Assembly (NCBI RefSeq): GCF_009932555.1
Contig: NZ_BLJO01000002.1
Coordinates: 359,975-423,974 of the forward strand
Direction of reading: 5' to 3'
DNA: 64,000 nucleotides
Source of the DNA: Steroidobacter agaridevorans
GTDB lineage: Bacteria > Pseudomonadota > Gammaproteobacteria > Steroidobacterales > Steroidobacteraceae
In this document: positions 1 to 8,239 of the stretch, piece by piece
Layout: each line of letters begins with the position of its first letter
Numbering within the stretch: position 1 is the stretch's first letter
The notes under the pieces: model-generated
Databases searched by the model: none
Told to the model about the DNA's origin: nothing
Seen by the model: only the letters and a program-made list of their open reading frames with translations
Translations under genes and position numbers: made by a program

Positions 1-92
1 ACCATGATTGTGATGAGGGTCAGGAGGATGAGTCCGACGATCAGCGCCGCGCCGCGCTGCTGTCTCGCCGCGGGCAGGGATGACTTGTTCAT
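1..92 (-). CDS. pilX: PilX-type minor pilin assembly protein (N-terminal fragment)
   Basis: Only the first 30 or so residues are in the window; the gene runs off the left edge. The peptide has a basic stretch with RQQRGAALI followed by a hydrophobic helix (IVGLILLTLITIM), which is the PilX N-terminal pattern (QRGxAL plus a membrane helix, without the usual Phe of major pilins). The start ATG at 92-90 overlaps the stop of the upstream pilW-like gene as ATGA, so the two are translationally coupled. PilX normally belongs to the minor pilin complex that primes type IV pilus assembly together with PilV, PilW and PilY1; pilY1 would be expected just outside the window. Confidence 0.8.
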   Translation of the reverse strand, partial: MNKSSLPAARQQRGAALIVGLILLTLITIM

Positions 93-1516
93 GGCTCGGG
101 AGTTTCCCTGCGGCCGGAAATATTGTTGAGCCGCATGCTGGTCGTGAAGACGTGGCGCTTGAAGGTGTCGTTCGCGGCGGCGATGGTATTCACCGCCGGG
201 CACGAACCATCCGCGTCGGGTTCACCCAAGCAATAAGTTTTGCTGTCCTTGTGGCCTGGCGAGGGATCGCGGCTGCGGACCAGCACGTACAGCTTCACCG
301 CGACCACGTTCATGAGCTCATCGGCGGTACACGGATCGGCAGCGGTGCAGCGTTTGAACCAATCGGGCGAGCCGTCGCCGCGATTCGTCGGCCGCATCTT
401 GGTGGTCACATCCTCCCATTGCACGGCTTGAGCATAATTGACCGTCGCGCCGGTCTTGCCCGTGTCGTCGATGCCGAGCTCGACGCGCAATGCCTCCACT
501 CCATCGAGCAATCTCACCGGCGGCCGCTGCGCGGTGACACCGCCGGAAACATCGAGTTGGGAGCGCATCAGCGTCGGCACGCTCAGCCCGTTCTCATCCG
601 GATGCGGCAGATCCGCGATGTAGTAAATGTTCGAGATCAAGCGGCGCTTGGCCGCAAGGGTGCCTGCGGTGACTGGCAGGCTCGCTGGGGTGCCGGTGCC
701 TTCGCAATCGCGCGTATGCAAGGGAAAGGCGCTGGTGCTCAGCGCATAGTCGAAGCCGTACACGGAGGTGTTGTCGGGAATGACGCCCCACGCCGAGTCG
801 AACGTTGCCGTCCTGGTGCTGCCGACGTAGGTGCGGATGGTGCGCACCTGGCCCATACCGGTGCCGCTCACGATGCGCAGGACGACGCCGGCGTACGCGC
901 CATCGGTCCCGGAGGCGTCGCCGTCCAGAACGATGCTGTTGGAGGTGGCTCCGCTCACGGTGCCGGCATTCTTCTCCGCTTCGCACATGCTGGTTTGCAT
1001 GTACAAGCGCCCTGCGGTATCGGCATCGCAGTTCGTTCCGCCAGGCACACAGGTTTCCGCGTGCCGAATCACGATGACATCGGTGCCGGCGCGTTGCGCT
1101 GGGAATGAAACGCAGCCCGTGCCGGACGGCAATGTGTCCGCGCTCTGCACCGGTATGCCGAACAGATTGGTCCGGTATTCACCGCTCCACGACGCGTACG
1201 CGAGACACGCATCGGGAATCGCCGTGGGCACGTCTGCGGGTACCCGCTCGAAAGTCAGATCGTCGAACTGCGGCACGAAGCCGGCCCAATAACCGGCGTG
1301 CACCAGGTCGTTCTGCAATAACTGGATGGCGGAGCGCCCGCTGTCGATCAGGCCGCTGCTCTTCGTCATCTCATCGTTCGCGCGCGCGAGATTGACGTAG
1401 ACATTCACGAGCGCCAGCAGAACCAGCAGCGAGATGGTCATTGCCACCATCAGCTCGACCAGCGTCAAGCCGGTCGGTCGGCGCGGAATGTTTCTGGTGA
1501 CAGTGCGCATGGTCAT
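89..1516 (-). CDS. pilW: PilW family minor pilin protein
   Basis: 475 aa. The N-terminus carries a prepilin signal: a short basic leader (RNIPRR) then GLTLVELMVAMTISLLVLLALV, with the conserved Glu of the LVELM helix. The remaining 430 or so residues form a long pseudopilin ectodomain with several Cys, as in the PilW family (longer than PilV or PilE). I chose the ATG at 1516 because it overlaps the pilV stop as ATGA; a second ATG lies six bases downstream. The open frame upstream of 1516 lies inside pilV and is not needed. Role by family: minor pilin in the type IV pilus initiation complex, processed by PilD and inserted in the inner membrane. Fourth base overlaps on both sides put it in one operon with pilE-like, pilV and pilX. 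Confidence 0.88.
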   Translation of the reverse strand: MTMRTVTRNIPRRPTGLTLVELMVAMTISLLVLLALVNVYVNLARANDEMTKSSGLIDSGRSAIQLLQNDLVHAGYWAGFVPQFDDLTFERVPADVPTAIPDACLAYASWSGEYRTNLFGIPVQSADTLPSGTGCVSFPAQRAGTDVIVIRHAETCVPGGTNCDADTAGRLYMQTSMCEAEKNAGTVSGATSNSIVLDGDASGTDGAYAGVVLRIVSGTGMGQVRTIRTYVGSTRTATFDSAWGVIPDNTSVYGFDYALSTSAFPLHTRDCEGTGTPASLPVTAGTLAAKRRLISNIYYIADLPHPDENGLSVPTLMRSQLDVSGGVTAQRPPVRLLDGVEALRVELGIDDTGKTGATVNYAQAVQWEDVTTKMRPTNRGDGSPDWFKRCTAADPCTADELMNVVAVKLYVLVRSRDPSPGHKDSKTYCLGEPDADGSCPAVNTIAAANDTFKRHVFTTSMRLNNISGRRETPEP

Positions 1517-2076
1517 CGCAGATCCGCGATTCGAACCAGGGTGGTCACGGCGCGACGGCACAGATCGTCCGGGCACTGCTCATCGTCATAAGCGCCCTCG
1601 CCGCACCCGAGGCTCGCCGGAGGACTGGCGACCGGTGCGATGCCTTGCCATGCAACCGTGATCAAATATTCGTTGCTGGAGAGCGCTTCGACGCAACCGC
1701 GCGCCCCGATCATTGCACCGGCTTTGCTGCCGCCTTCAATTTCCGCCGCGCCGAGCAGCGCGTTACACCATTCATTCGCATCGATCTCCGCCCGCGTGCC
1801 CACCGTCATCGGGCAAACGCCCGCATTGGGCAGCGGATTGGCCGTGCCTGTGACATAGCTGGCCGCATGCGCTCGATTGGTCGAAATGCGGCTCGACATG
1901 TCCTGCAGCAGGATCAGCGCCTGTGCACGCTGGTAGCTCTCGACTTGCGAAACGCCCAGACGCGATTGCAATCCGGCCAGGCCCAGCAGGCCGATCGCGA
2001 GGATGACGACCGTGATCAGCACCTCGATCAGGGAGGTGCCGCACTGTCTGTGATGTTTCCGGCCGGCCGCGGTCAT
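1513..2076 (-). CDS. pilV: PilV-type minor pilin (type IV pilus modification protein)
   Basis: 187 aa. After a short basic leader with Cys-Gly comes TSLIEVLITVVILAIGLLGLAGLQ, the PilV signature: class III prepilin cleavage region with Glu at the fifth position of the helix, followed by the LGLAGLQ segment typical of this family. The ectodomain contains several Cys (positions in the last third). The start ATG at 2076 overlaps the stop of the preceding pilin as ATGA; an in-frame ATG nine bases upstream (2085) is an alternative. It sits between the pilE-like and pilW genes and should act with them in priming type IV pilus assembly at the inner membrane. Confidence 0.87.
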   Translation of the reverse strand: MTAAGRKHHRQCGTSLIEVLITVVILAIGLLGLAGLQSRLGVSQVESYQRAQALILLQDMSSRISTNRAHAASYVTGTANPLPNAGVCPMTVGTRAEIDANEWCNALLGAAEIEGGSKAGAMIGARGCVEALSSNEYLITVAWQGIAPVASPPASLGCGEGAYDDEQCPDDLCRRAVTTLVRIADLR

Positions 2077-2477
2077 CGCGACCATTTCTCGGCCGGCGCC
2101 TTTCTTCCTTGGCTGTCGAGGGTGAGTTCGCCGTCGCTCGCCTGCGAGCCGATGGCCGTGAAAGTGATCTCGAAACTCGGTCTGGATTCCATGCCCTCGA
2201 TCGGGCCCATCTCCCACGTATAGTTGTCGCTGACCTCGCCCGGCAGCGTGTAGCCCGTCGCCTCGAAGTCCGACTTATCGGCGTAACTGCGGTGAGCCAG
2301 CAGGTACTGCTGCTGGCGATTGGCGATGTCCATCATCGCCGCCTTGGCCGCCGCTCGATGGGTCCGGATCACGTGCTGGCGATAGCTGGGAAGCGCGATG
2401 GACGCGAGGATCGCGACGATCACGACCGTGATCATCAGTTCGATCAGCGTAAAACCTTGTTGCGAAGACTCGCGCAT
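2073..2477 (-). CDS. pilE: PilE-like type IV (minor) pilin
   Basis: 134 aa. QQGFTLIELMITVVIVAILASIALPSY is split here as leader QQG, cleavage before Phe, and the canonical FTLIELM helix with PSY, so this is a class IVa pilin processed by PilD. The tail has the PilE-like beta region ending DSQGRKAPAEKW, but the Cys pair that normally closes the D-region loop is absent; the protein has no Cys at all. First gene of the pilE-pilV-pilW-pilX operon. No clear Shine-Dalgarno is present; an 8-bp perfect inverted repeat sits three bases before the ATG (see 2481-2504). It could be a minor pilin of the FimU/PilE class rather than a major subunit. Confidence 0.85.
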   Translation of the reverse strand: MRESSQQGFTLIELMITVVIVAILASIALPSYRQHVIRTHRAAAKAAMMDIANRQQQYLLAHRSYADKSDFEATGYTLPGEVSDNYTWEMGPIEGMESRPSFEITFTAIGSQASDGELTLDSQGRKAPAEKWSR

Positions 2478-2480
2478 GTG

Positions 2481-2504
2481 CCGGCCAGTGATGAAGCTGG
2501 CCGG
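2481..2504 (-). promoter_or_regulatory. Perfect hairpin abutting the pilE-like start codon
   Basis: Arms CCGGCCAG (2481-2488) and CTGGCCGG (2497-2504) form an 8-bp GC-rich stem with an 8-base loop. In the transcript its 3' edge is three bases from the ATG at 2477, so it occupies the place where a ribosome binding site would be. A weaker 6-bp inverted repeat follows at 2525-2546. This could hide the translation start or be part of a promoter operator; function is inference. Confidence 0.5.
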
Positions 2505-2633
2505 ATTGTTCTGATTGGTGCACCGTGATTTCTAGGCGGGAATCACACTTCGCGGCGCGCATGTGGAATTTACTTATCTCAGCGCGTCCGCAATAAGACA
2601 AACACGGCTACACCCCAGGGTTTCGCTCATGTC

Positions 2634-3290
2634 TCAGTCGGGGCTGTGCCCCTTGAGTGGAAAATTCTCGCGCCATGGTCGCGCTTCATCGACGACTCGC
2701 GCGACCGACGGACGCGCAAGCAAGCGCGCTCGATAATTTCTCAACGCGGTGAGCGACTCCGGTATCGGATAGCCCCAGTGGGCGTAGAAGAGCGCTGGCG
2801 CGGCTGCGCAGTCGGCAATGCTGAAAGTATCGTTAGCGGCCCACTCGCGCCCTTCCATCCAGCGATTCAGCCACGCATAGCTCTTGTTCAGCACGGCCTT
2901 CGCCTCGACATCCGCATAGGGATCGCGCTTATCTGCGTCGCGCAACGCGTTCAGAACCATCCGCGACAACGGCGTCATCACGTAGTCATCGAAGACACTA
3001 TCCATCTGTCGCGCTTCGATGGCGGCGCGTGGATCCGACGGAATCATCGGCGGTGCGCTGCCGTGATGAAGATCGAGATACTCGATGATGGCCGCCGATT
3101 CGATCACGGTGCGCTCGCCATCGACCAGCACCGGAAACTGACCGGTCGGCGCGAGCCGGCCGATGGCAGCGGCGTGCTCGGGGTGATCGGCGTCGACCAT
3201 CAGGAACTCGAACGGCACATTGCGTTCATAGACGGCGATCAGTGCTTTCCAATAGAACGCCGCGAACGGGTGACCGTAGATTCGAACCAT
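2634..3290 (-). CDS. Glutathione S-transferase family protein
   Basis: 218 aa, normal length for a cytosolic GST. The N-terminal thioredoxin-like domain (about 1-78) shows the cis-Pro motif QFPVL (51-55) and the glutathione-binding Glu-Ser (VIES, 62-65). The C-terminal helical domain contains the N-capping box FSIADCAAAPAL. The sequence resembles bacterial GSTs annotated as general detoxifying or stress GSTs, but substrate cannot be read from it. Start ATG at 3290 has GGAG nine bases upstream. It stands alone between the pilin operon and the ABC operon, both on the same strand, with about 70 bases to the next gene. Confidence 0.88.
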   Translation of the reverse strand: MVRIYGHPFAAFYWKALIAVYERNVPFEFLMVDADHPEHAAAIGRLAPTGQFPVLVDGERTVIESAAIIEYLDLHHGSAPPMIPSDPRAAIEARQMDSVFDDYVMTPLSRMVLNALRDADKRDPYADVEAKAVLNKSYAWLNRWMEGREWAANDTFSIADCAAAPALFYAHWGYPIPESLTALRNYRARLLARPSVARVVDEARPWRENFPLKGHSPD

Positions 3291-3359
3291 CGACTTGCTC
3301 TCCGACGCTTCAGACCGGGGCGCAGTCTACCCGTTCGTGGAGCGCCGCAGCTGAACGGC

Positions 3360-4115
3360 TCAGTCCTCGGCTTCGACGCCCAGCTCTTTGAGAATCGCCT
3401 GGCGCAGTTGCTGAACTTCCGGGCTCGTGAGCTTGCGTGGATGCGGCATTTTCACATCGAACGTGGCCTGAATGCGTGTGGGCCGGGGCGAGAGCACCAT
3501 GATGCGATCGGCGAGGTGAATCGCCTCCTCCACGTCATGAGTAATCAGCAGCACCGTGTGCCGCTCCTGCCCGAGGATCTTCAGCAGCTCGTTGCGCATG
3601 CGCAAGCTCATCAACGCATCGAGCGCAGAGAACGGCTCGTCCATGTAAAGAATGGCGGGCTTCACCGCGAGCGCTCGAGCAATCTCGACGCGCTTGAGCA
3701 TGCCGCCGGAGAGCTCGTGCGGATAGGCGCCCTCGAAGCCTTTCAGGCCGACGATGTTCGCGTAGTGATCGGCAATGGCGATCTTCTCGGCGGTCGACTC
3801 GACCGCATTGAGTCCGAACATCAGATTCTCTTGCACGGTGAGCCAGGGGAACACCGAGCCGTGCTGTGAGATCAGAATGCCTTGCGGCCCCGGCTGAGTG
3901 CGAACCGCGCCGTCGATCAGCACGCGGCCGGAATCGGGCGGGATGAAGCCTGCCATCATGCGCATCAGCGTGGACTTGCCGCAGCCCGACGGGCCGACGA
4001 TGGCGATGAACTCGCCGTCGCCCACTTGCAGGCTCACATCGTCGACGACGGTGAGCGTGCCTTTGTCGGTGCTGAAGCTTTTGCGGAGATTCGCGACGTC
4101 GATCTTAATGGGCAT
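3360..4115 (-). CDS. ABC transporter ATP-binding protein, NitT/TauT type
   Basis: 251 aa. Walker [10 protein letters not shown] (41-49), Q-loop near SQHG (83-86), signature LSGGM (135-139), Walker B ILYMDEP (155-161), D-loop SALD and switch His in LITHD. The Q-loop context ([10 protein letters not shown]) is that of the nitrate/sulfonate/taurine/bicarbonate importer ATPases (SsuB, TauB, NrtD). Last gene of a five-gene operon; its start overlaps the permease stop by 11 bases. It should form the cytoplasmic motor for the permease at 4105-4863 and the lipoprotein binding protein at 5941-6960. Confidence 0.93.
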   Translation of the reverse strand: MPIKIDVANLRKSFSTDKGTLTVVDDVSLQVGDGEFIAIVGPSGCGKSTLMRMMAGFIPPDSGRVLIDGAVRTQPGPQGILISQHGSVFPWLTVQENLMFGLNAVESTAEKIAIADHYANIVGLKGFEGAYPHELSGGMLKRVEIARALAVKPAILYMDEPFSALDALMSLRMRNELLKILGQERHTVLLITHDVEEAIHLADRIMVLSPRPTRIQATFDVKMPHPRKLTSPEVQQLRQAILKELGVEAED

Positions 4116-4863
4116 AGCGCCACCGAACCATCTTCAATCCTTCCAGCAGGCGCATCAGCCCATCGAGCATCAATCCGATCAAGCCGATGATGATCATGCC
4201 GGCGATCACGAGGTCGTAACGATTGCCGGCATTGCGCGAGTCGATGATCAAATAGCCGAGGCCCGAGCGCAGCGCGATCATCTCGGCCGCGACGACCACC
4301 AGCCACGCGACACCCAAGCCGATGCGCATGCCGACGATGATCTGCGGCAACACCGCCGGAATCACGACTTGAGTAAACAGTTTGTAGCGCGACACGCCGA
4401 AGTTCTCGGCCGCACGCAGATAGCGCTTCTCGATCGTGTGCACGCCCGCGACCGTCTGCACGACCATCGGGAAGACCGAAGAAATGAAGATCAGGTAGAT
4501 CGGCGACGCATTGCCGACGCCAAACCACAGAATGGCGATCGGAATCCAGGCGATCGGGGAGATCGGGCGCAGGATCTGGAACAACGGATTCAACGTGTCA
4601 TAGGCGCCCCGCTGCCAGCCCATCCACAAGCCGAGCGGCAAAGCGACCGCGAGCGCCAGGAAGAAACCCGCACCGACACGGCCGAGCGATGCGCCGATAT
4701 GCATCCAGAGCGTGCCATCGCGAATCAGCTCGACGGTGCCGGTGACCACCTGCCACGGCGTTGGAAAGATCACGCTGCGGGTCGTGACCACGATCAACCA
4801 CCAGGCGGCGATCAACAAGACGATGATCGCGATGCCCGGCAGGAACTGCCGAAGTCTGCTCAT
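4105..4863 (-). CDS. ABC transporter permease, NitT/TauT (SsuC-like) type
   Basis: 252 aa with about six hydrophobic segments, starting with [16 protein letters not shown] near the N-terminus. It carries the BPD_transp_1 coupling region (EAA loop) around [25 protein letters not shown], split here: AAENFGVS then [14 protein letters not shown], and [15 protein letters not shown] downstream, both typical of SsuC/TauC permeases. Sits between the cupredoxin-like gene and the ATPase in the operon. Substrate is not readable from the permease. Confidence 0.92.
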   Translation of the reverse strand: MSRLRQFLPGIAIIVLLIAAWWLIVVTTRSVIFPTPWQVVTGTVELIRDGTLWMHIGASLGRVGAGFFLALAVALPLGLWMGWQRGAYDTLNPLFQILRPISPIAWIPIAILWFGVGNASPIYLIFISSVFPMVVQTVAGVHTIEKRYLRAAENFGVSRYKLFTQVVIPAVLPQIIVGMRIGLGVAWLVVVAAEMIALRSGLGYLIIDSRNAGNRYDLVIAGMIIIGLIGLMLDGLMRLLEGLKMVRWRYAH

Positions 4864-4884
4864 GCGGAAAGGCTCAAAACGAAA

Positions 4885-5334
4885 TCACTCGCTCGGTTCA
4901 TGGCTCTTGTTGCCGAAGCTTGCAGCCAGTTGTAGTGCCCGCCAGCGCAGCCTGCCCCAGGGTGAGGCTGGCAACGGGTCGACAATGATAGTCATTTGTC
5001 CGCTGCTGTGCGCGGTGCAAGCGAATTGATATTCGGAGGCGACCTCGAAGGGCAGCCGGAAACTTTGTCCCGGCATGAGCAATGCGGGGCCGAAGGTCTG
5101 AGGAACCGTATCCTGGTTCTCGAGCAGCAGCACGTCGTTGATGCCCAACGTCAGCCGGATCTGCTGTGGAAGGATATCGACGCGGTCGCCCGACATGCGT
5201 CGTTGCCAGGTGCCCTCGGGAATCACAAAAGGTTGTTCGCGACTCTCGCGCGCGGGCAGCGGCGCCAATGCAGCCCAGCTAACGACGACTGCAAAGCCGA
5301 TAGCCAGGATCAATAGCCCGACTCGGGGACTCAT
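4885..5334 (-). CDS. Cupredoxin-like periplasmic or membrane-anchored protein
   Basis: 149 aa. A single N-terminal hydrophobic segment (LLILAIGFAVVVSWAALA, about 7-24) acts as signal or anchor. The body is a small beta domain ending in C106-T-A-H109-S-S-G-Q-M114, the Cys-x2-His-x4-Met half of a type 1 copper site. The other usual ligand, His in the NxD...H segment, is replaced: N73-Q-D-T-V-P-Q79-T-F. So the fold and one side of the site look like a cupredoxin but one His ligand is Gln. It lies between the SCO gene (20 bases) and the ABC permease (21 bases) in one operon, which supports a copper-related periplasmic role. Confidence 0.72.
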   Translation of the reverse strand: MSPRVGLLILAIGFAVVVSWAALAPLPARESREQPFVIPEGTWQRRMSGDRVDILPQQIRLTLGINDVLLLENQDTVPQTFGPALLMPGQSFRLPFEVASEYQFACTAHSSGQMTIIVDPLPASPWGRLRWRALQLAASFGNKSHEPSE

Positions 5335-5353
5335 GACGCACTCACTCGAGCGT

Positions 5354-5941
5354 TCACTCGCTCAGCAACGCGCGAACGTCGTGCACGAAATCATCGGGCA
5401 GTCGGCCGTACGGCATCATCCCGCGAAGCAGGCCTTTCTGGTCGATCAGATACACCGATGACGAATGAGCGACGGTATAGCTGTTCCCCAAGGATTTTCG
5501 CTCGGCCATCACGCCGTAGTTCTTTCGAACCGCGGCCAGCTGGGCAGGCGTGCCGGTGCCGCCGACGAAGCTCGGATCGAAGCCGCCGAGATACGCTCGC
5601 ATCCGCTCAGCACTATCGCGCTCGGGATCGACCGTGACGTACACGACCTGCAACTGATCGGCCTGCGGACCGAGACGCTTGCGTGCTTGAGCCAGGGTCG
5701 CCAAGGTCGTCGGACAGACTTCGGGGCACGAGGTAAATCCAAATCCCATCAGAATGACTTTGCCCCGGTAGTTTGCGAGCGACAGCTTGCCCCCGCTCGA
5801 TGCCTCCAACGACAGCTCCGGCGCCGCCCGCGGCGGCTCGAACACACCGGCCTTGAGGGTCGGACGATCCGCTGCGACCGCGACCATGGCGAACAGCAAT
5901 GCCAACAACGAGCCTGCGACGCGATGTTTCATGGCGGGCAT
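5354..5941 (-). CDS. SCO1/SenC family copper chaperone
   Basis: 195 aa. N-terminal signal peptide or anchor (LLALLFAMVAVAA, about 12-24) then a thioredoxin-like domain. The copper ligands are all there: CPEVCP (C72, C76) and the distal His in VAHSSSVYLID (H159). SCO proteins deliver copper to the CuA site of cytochrome oxidase or act as thiol-disulfide reductases in the periplasm. Unusually it is not next to oxidase genes; the start overlaps the stop of an ABC substrate-binding lipoprotein by one base (TGATG) and a cupredoxin-like gene follows. Confidence 0.93.
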   Translation of the reverse strand: MPAMKHRVAGSLLALLFAMVAVAADRPTLKAGVFEPPRAAPELSLEASSGGKLSLANYRGKVILMGFGFTSCPEVCPTTLATLAQARKRLGPQADQLQVVYVTVDPERDSAERMRAYLGGFDPSFVGGTGTPAQLAAVRKNYGVMAERKSLGNSYTVAHSSSVYLIDQKGLLRGMMPYGRLPDDFVHDVRALLSE

Positions 5942-6960
5942 CAGAGGGTGATGGCCGCGGGCTGCGCGACCTTTGCGAAACTCTCGTCCATATAAGTTTC
6001 GTAAGCGATCGGATGTTTGATCGTGCCCGCCTCGATCGACAGCTGCATGAGCTCTTCGAACTCGTCGCGGATCATGCGCAGATCGCCGTAAGTGACCCGG
6101 TCCGTCGGGTTCTCCATGACGAAGCGGATGATGTTGGGGTCCTGATTGAAGTACTCACGGCCGGCGGCAATCTGCACTGCCTTGTCCCGATTGGCTTGTT
6201 GCTGGTCGAGCCACTGACCCGCGCCGAGCACATGATTCACCAGGTCCTGCACCAGCGGCCGATTCGACTGGATCAGCTCCTCGCGCACGGTGAGCACACA
6301 GCAAATGTAGTTGCGCCACTCATCGCGAGTCATGCGCAGCGGCCGTGCATAGCCAGCGCTCTGAGCGGCCGCACCGAACGGCTCGCCTGTGCAATAGGCA
6401 TCGACGGCATTTGCATAGAGCGCCGCCGGCATGTCGGGCGGCGGCATTTCCATGATCTCGATGTCCGCGGGCGTCATGCCTTCCTGCGCCAGCATCTTGC
6501 GCAGGAACAGGAAATCGACCGCGAACCGGCTGGGAATGGCGATGCGCTTGCCGGCGAGCTGGCGAAACTTTTGATACGGCGAATCGGTGCGCACCATGAT
6601 GACCGCGCCGGAACGATGTCCCAGCGACACGATCTTCACCGGAATTTTCTTGTCGGCCAGATCCATGACCAGCGGCGCCAGCATGTACGCGGCCTGGATG
6701 CGCCCGGCCATCAGCGACTCTTTGATCTCCGGCCAGCCGCTGTACTTGCTGTATTGGAAAGCGGCGCCCGCGGCCCCGGCCGACTTGGCCTGCGCGACGC
6801 ACGCCACCGGCAAAGTCAGATTGCAGGTGACCGGCAGGCCGCCCACGACCAGGGCATTCGACGACGCTTCATTGGAGCAGGCAGCCAGGCCAGCGGGCAC
6901 CGCCGCGGCCATCATTGCCTGAAGCAATCGTCGACGTCCGATCTGATAGGTACTGAGCAT
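5941..6960 (-). CDS. ABC transporter substrate-binding lipoprotein (NMT1/THI5, SsuA-like)
   Basis: 339 aa. The N-terminus has twin arginines (GRRRLLQ, 8-14), a hydrophobic core and a lipobox ending LAAC (C28), so it is probably a Tat-exported lipoprotein. The rest follows the CmpA/NrtA/SsuA pattern: GLPVTCNLTLPVACV near the ligand cleft, the GWPEIKESLMAGRIQAAYM segment split as GWPEIKESL and AGRIQAAYML, and CTGEPFGAAA. First gene of the operon with SCO, cupredoxin-like protein, permease and ATPase. Substrates of this family include nitrate, sulfonates, bicarbonate and pyrimidines; none is proven here. Closest upstream gene ends 57 bases away on the same strand. Confidence 0.9.
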   Translation of the reverse strand: MLSTYQIGRRRLLQAMMAAAVPAGLAACSNEASSNALVVGGLPVTCNLTLPVACVAQAKSAGAAGAAFQYSKYSGWPEIKESLMAGRIQAAYMLAPLVMDLADKKIPVKIVSLGHRSGAVIMVRTDSPYQKFRQLAGKRIAIPSRFAVDFLFLRKMLAQEGMTPADIEIMEMPPPDMPAALYANAVDAYCTGEPFGAAAQSAGYARPLRMTRDEWRNYICCVLTVREELIQSNRPLVQDLVNHVLGAGQWLDQQQANRDKAVQIAAGREYFNQDPNIIRFVMENPTDRVTYGDLRMIRDEFEELMQLSIEAGTIKHPIAYETYMDESFAKVAQPAAITL

Positions 6961-7017
6961 CGCCCACGAGCCGGGTGGAAAATCGGCGCGTAGTGTAGCC
7001 GAACGCCCGGGGCAACC

Positions 7018-8238
7018 CTAGGCGCGCAGCTGCGCGGCCTGCACGCGATGTTGTTTCATCCAGCCGATCAAATCGTCGCCGGCCATGGGTCGGGCAATCA
7101 GCCAACCCTGCCCGAGCGTGCAGCCGAATTCCTGGAGCATGCGCCATTCTTGCAGGGTCTCGACGCCCTCCGCGACCGTGACGAGCCCGAGCCGATTGGC
7201 CATATCGATCGCGGAGCGCAGGATCACCTGCAGACTCTCGCGCTCCGGGGCGCCCCGCACGAAGCTGCGATCGATCTTCAACTCAGTGAATGGAATGCGC
7301 GCCAGCTGTTGCATCGATGAGAAGCCGGTGCCGTAGTCATCGATGGACAGCCCGAAGCCGCGCAGACGCAGCTGTGCAAGCACGCTCAGAGCCGTGCCGA
7401 CGCGAGTGACCAGCGAGCTCTCCGTAATCTCGACCACGATGTGATCGGGCGTGAGCCCGTGACACTGTTGTAACGACGAGATCTCCAACGCGAGGTCGGC
7501 GCGCTCGAGCAGCGTCGGCGACAAGTTGATCGCGACCGGCAGATGCAAACCCCGCGCGCGCCACGCCGCGTTCTGCAACATCGCCTGATTCATGACGTCG
7601 ATCGTCAGGCGATGAATCAATTGACTGCGCTCTGCCAACGGAATGAACAGGTCCGGCGGGATCGGACCCAAGGTCGGATGTGTCCAACGCGCGAGGGCCT
7701 CCACACCGCGCACGATGCCGGTACGAATATCGGCCTTCGGCTGGTAGTGGACGTAAACGTCGCTACGCTCCAGCGCATCCGATAACGCCGTCGCATCGAT
7801 CGCCAACTCGGCGCGATGCGAAGTTCGCCGCAATTCCCTCGCCGTCGCGTTCTGAATGGCGTGTCGCAGGACCGAGGCTTGCAGGGGCTTCTGAACTGCA
7901 GCGAGCACTCGCAGCCCGAGCACCCCGCCCATCTCACGAACGGTATCGATCAAGGCACGCTCGCGCGATGACGCCACGATCACCGGGATGTCGAATCCCC
8001 GCTCCTGCAGTTTGACCAGGAACTCCGGCCCGTCCATCGTCGGCATTTCCAGATCGACGATGACCAGCTCGGGTCGAGGTGCGATGGCGGTCAACAGCGC
8101 CAGCGCTTCGCGGCCGTTGCTCGCCTCATGCATTTTTTCGATGCCGAGCTCGCGACAGATCGACACGGCATGATCACGCTGCACGAGGCTGTCATCGACG
8201 ATCAGCACCGAGCCGATCGGTACGGGCGGAGGACTCAT
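7018..8238 (-). CDS. Response regulator with EAL domain (c-di-GMP phosphodiesterase)
   Basis: 406 aa. Receiver domain 1-130 with acidic pair D15/D16, phospho-acceptor D62 (VDLEMP), Ser in VASS and K117. EAL domain from about 150: E180-A-L, ITESSL, DDYGTGFSS, KIDRSF, AEGVET and LGQGW are present, so hydrolysis of c-di-GMP to pGpG is expected. Start ATG at 8238 is one base after the cheB stop; the longer open frame reads back into cheB. Last gene of the chemosensory operon, so CheA is the likely phosphodonor. This wires chemosensory signalling to c-di-GMP levels. Confidence 0.93.
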   Translation of the reverse strand: MSPPPVPIGSVLIVDDSLVQRDHAVSICRELGIEKMHEASNGREALALLTAIAPRPELVIVDLEMPTMDGPEFLVKLQERGFDIPVIVASSRERALIDTVREMGGVLGLRVLAAVQKPLQASVLRHAIQNATARELRRTSHRAELAIDATALSDALERSDVYVHYQPKADIRTGIVRGVEALARWTHPTLGPIPPDLFIPLAERSQLIHRLTIDVMNQAMLQNAAWRARGLHLPVAINLSPTLLERADLALEISSLQQCHGLTPDHIVVEITESSLVTRVGTALSVLAQLRLRGFGLSIDDYGTGFSSMQQLARIPFTELKIDRSFVRGAPERESLQVILRSAIDMANRLGLVTVAEGVETLQEWRMLQEFGCTLGQGWLIARPMAGDDLIGWMKQHRVQAAQLRA

Positions 8239-8239
8239 A

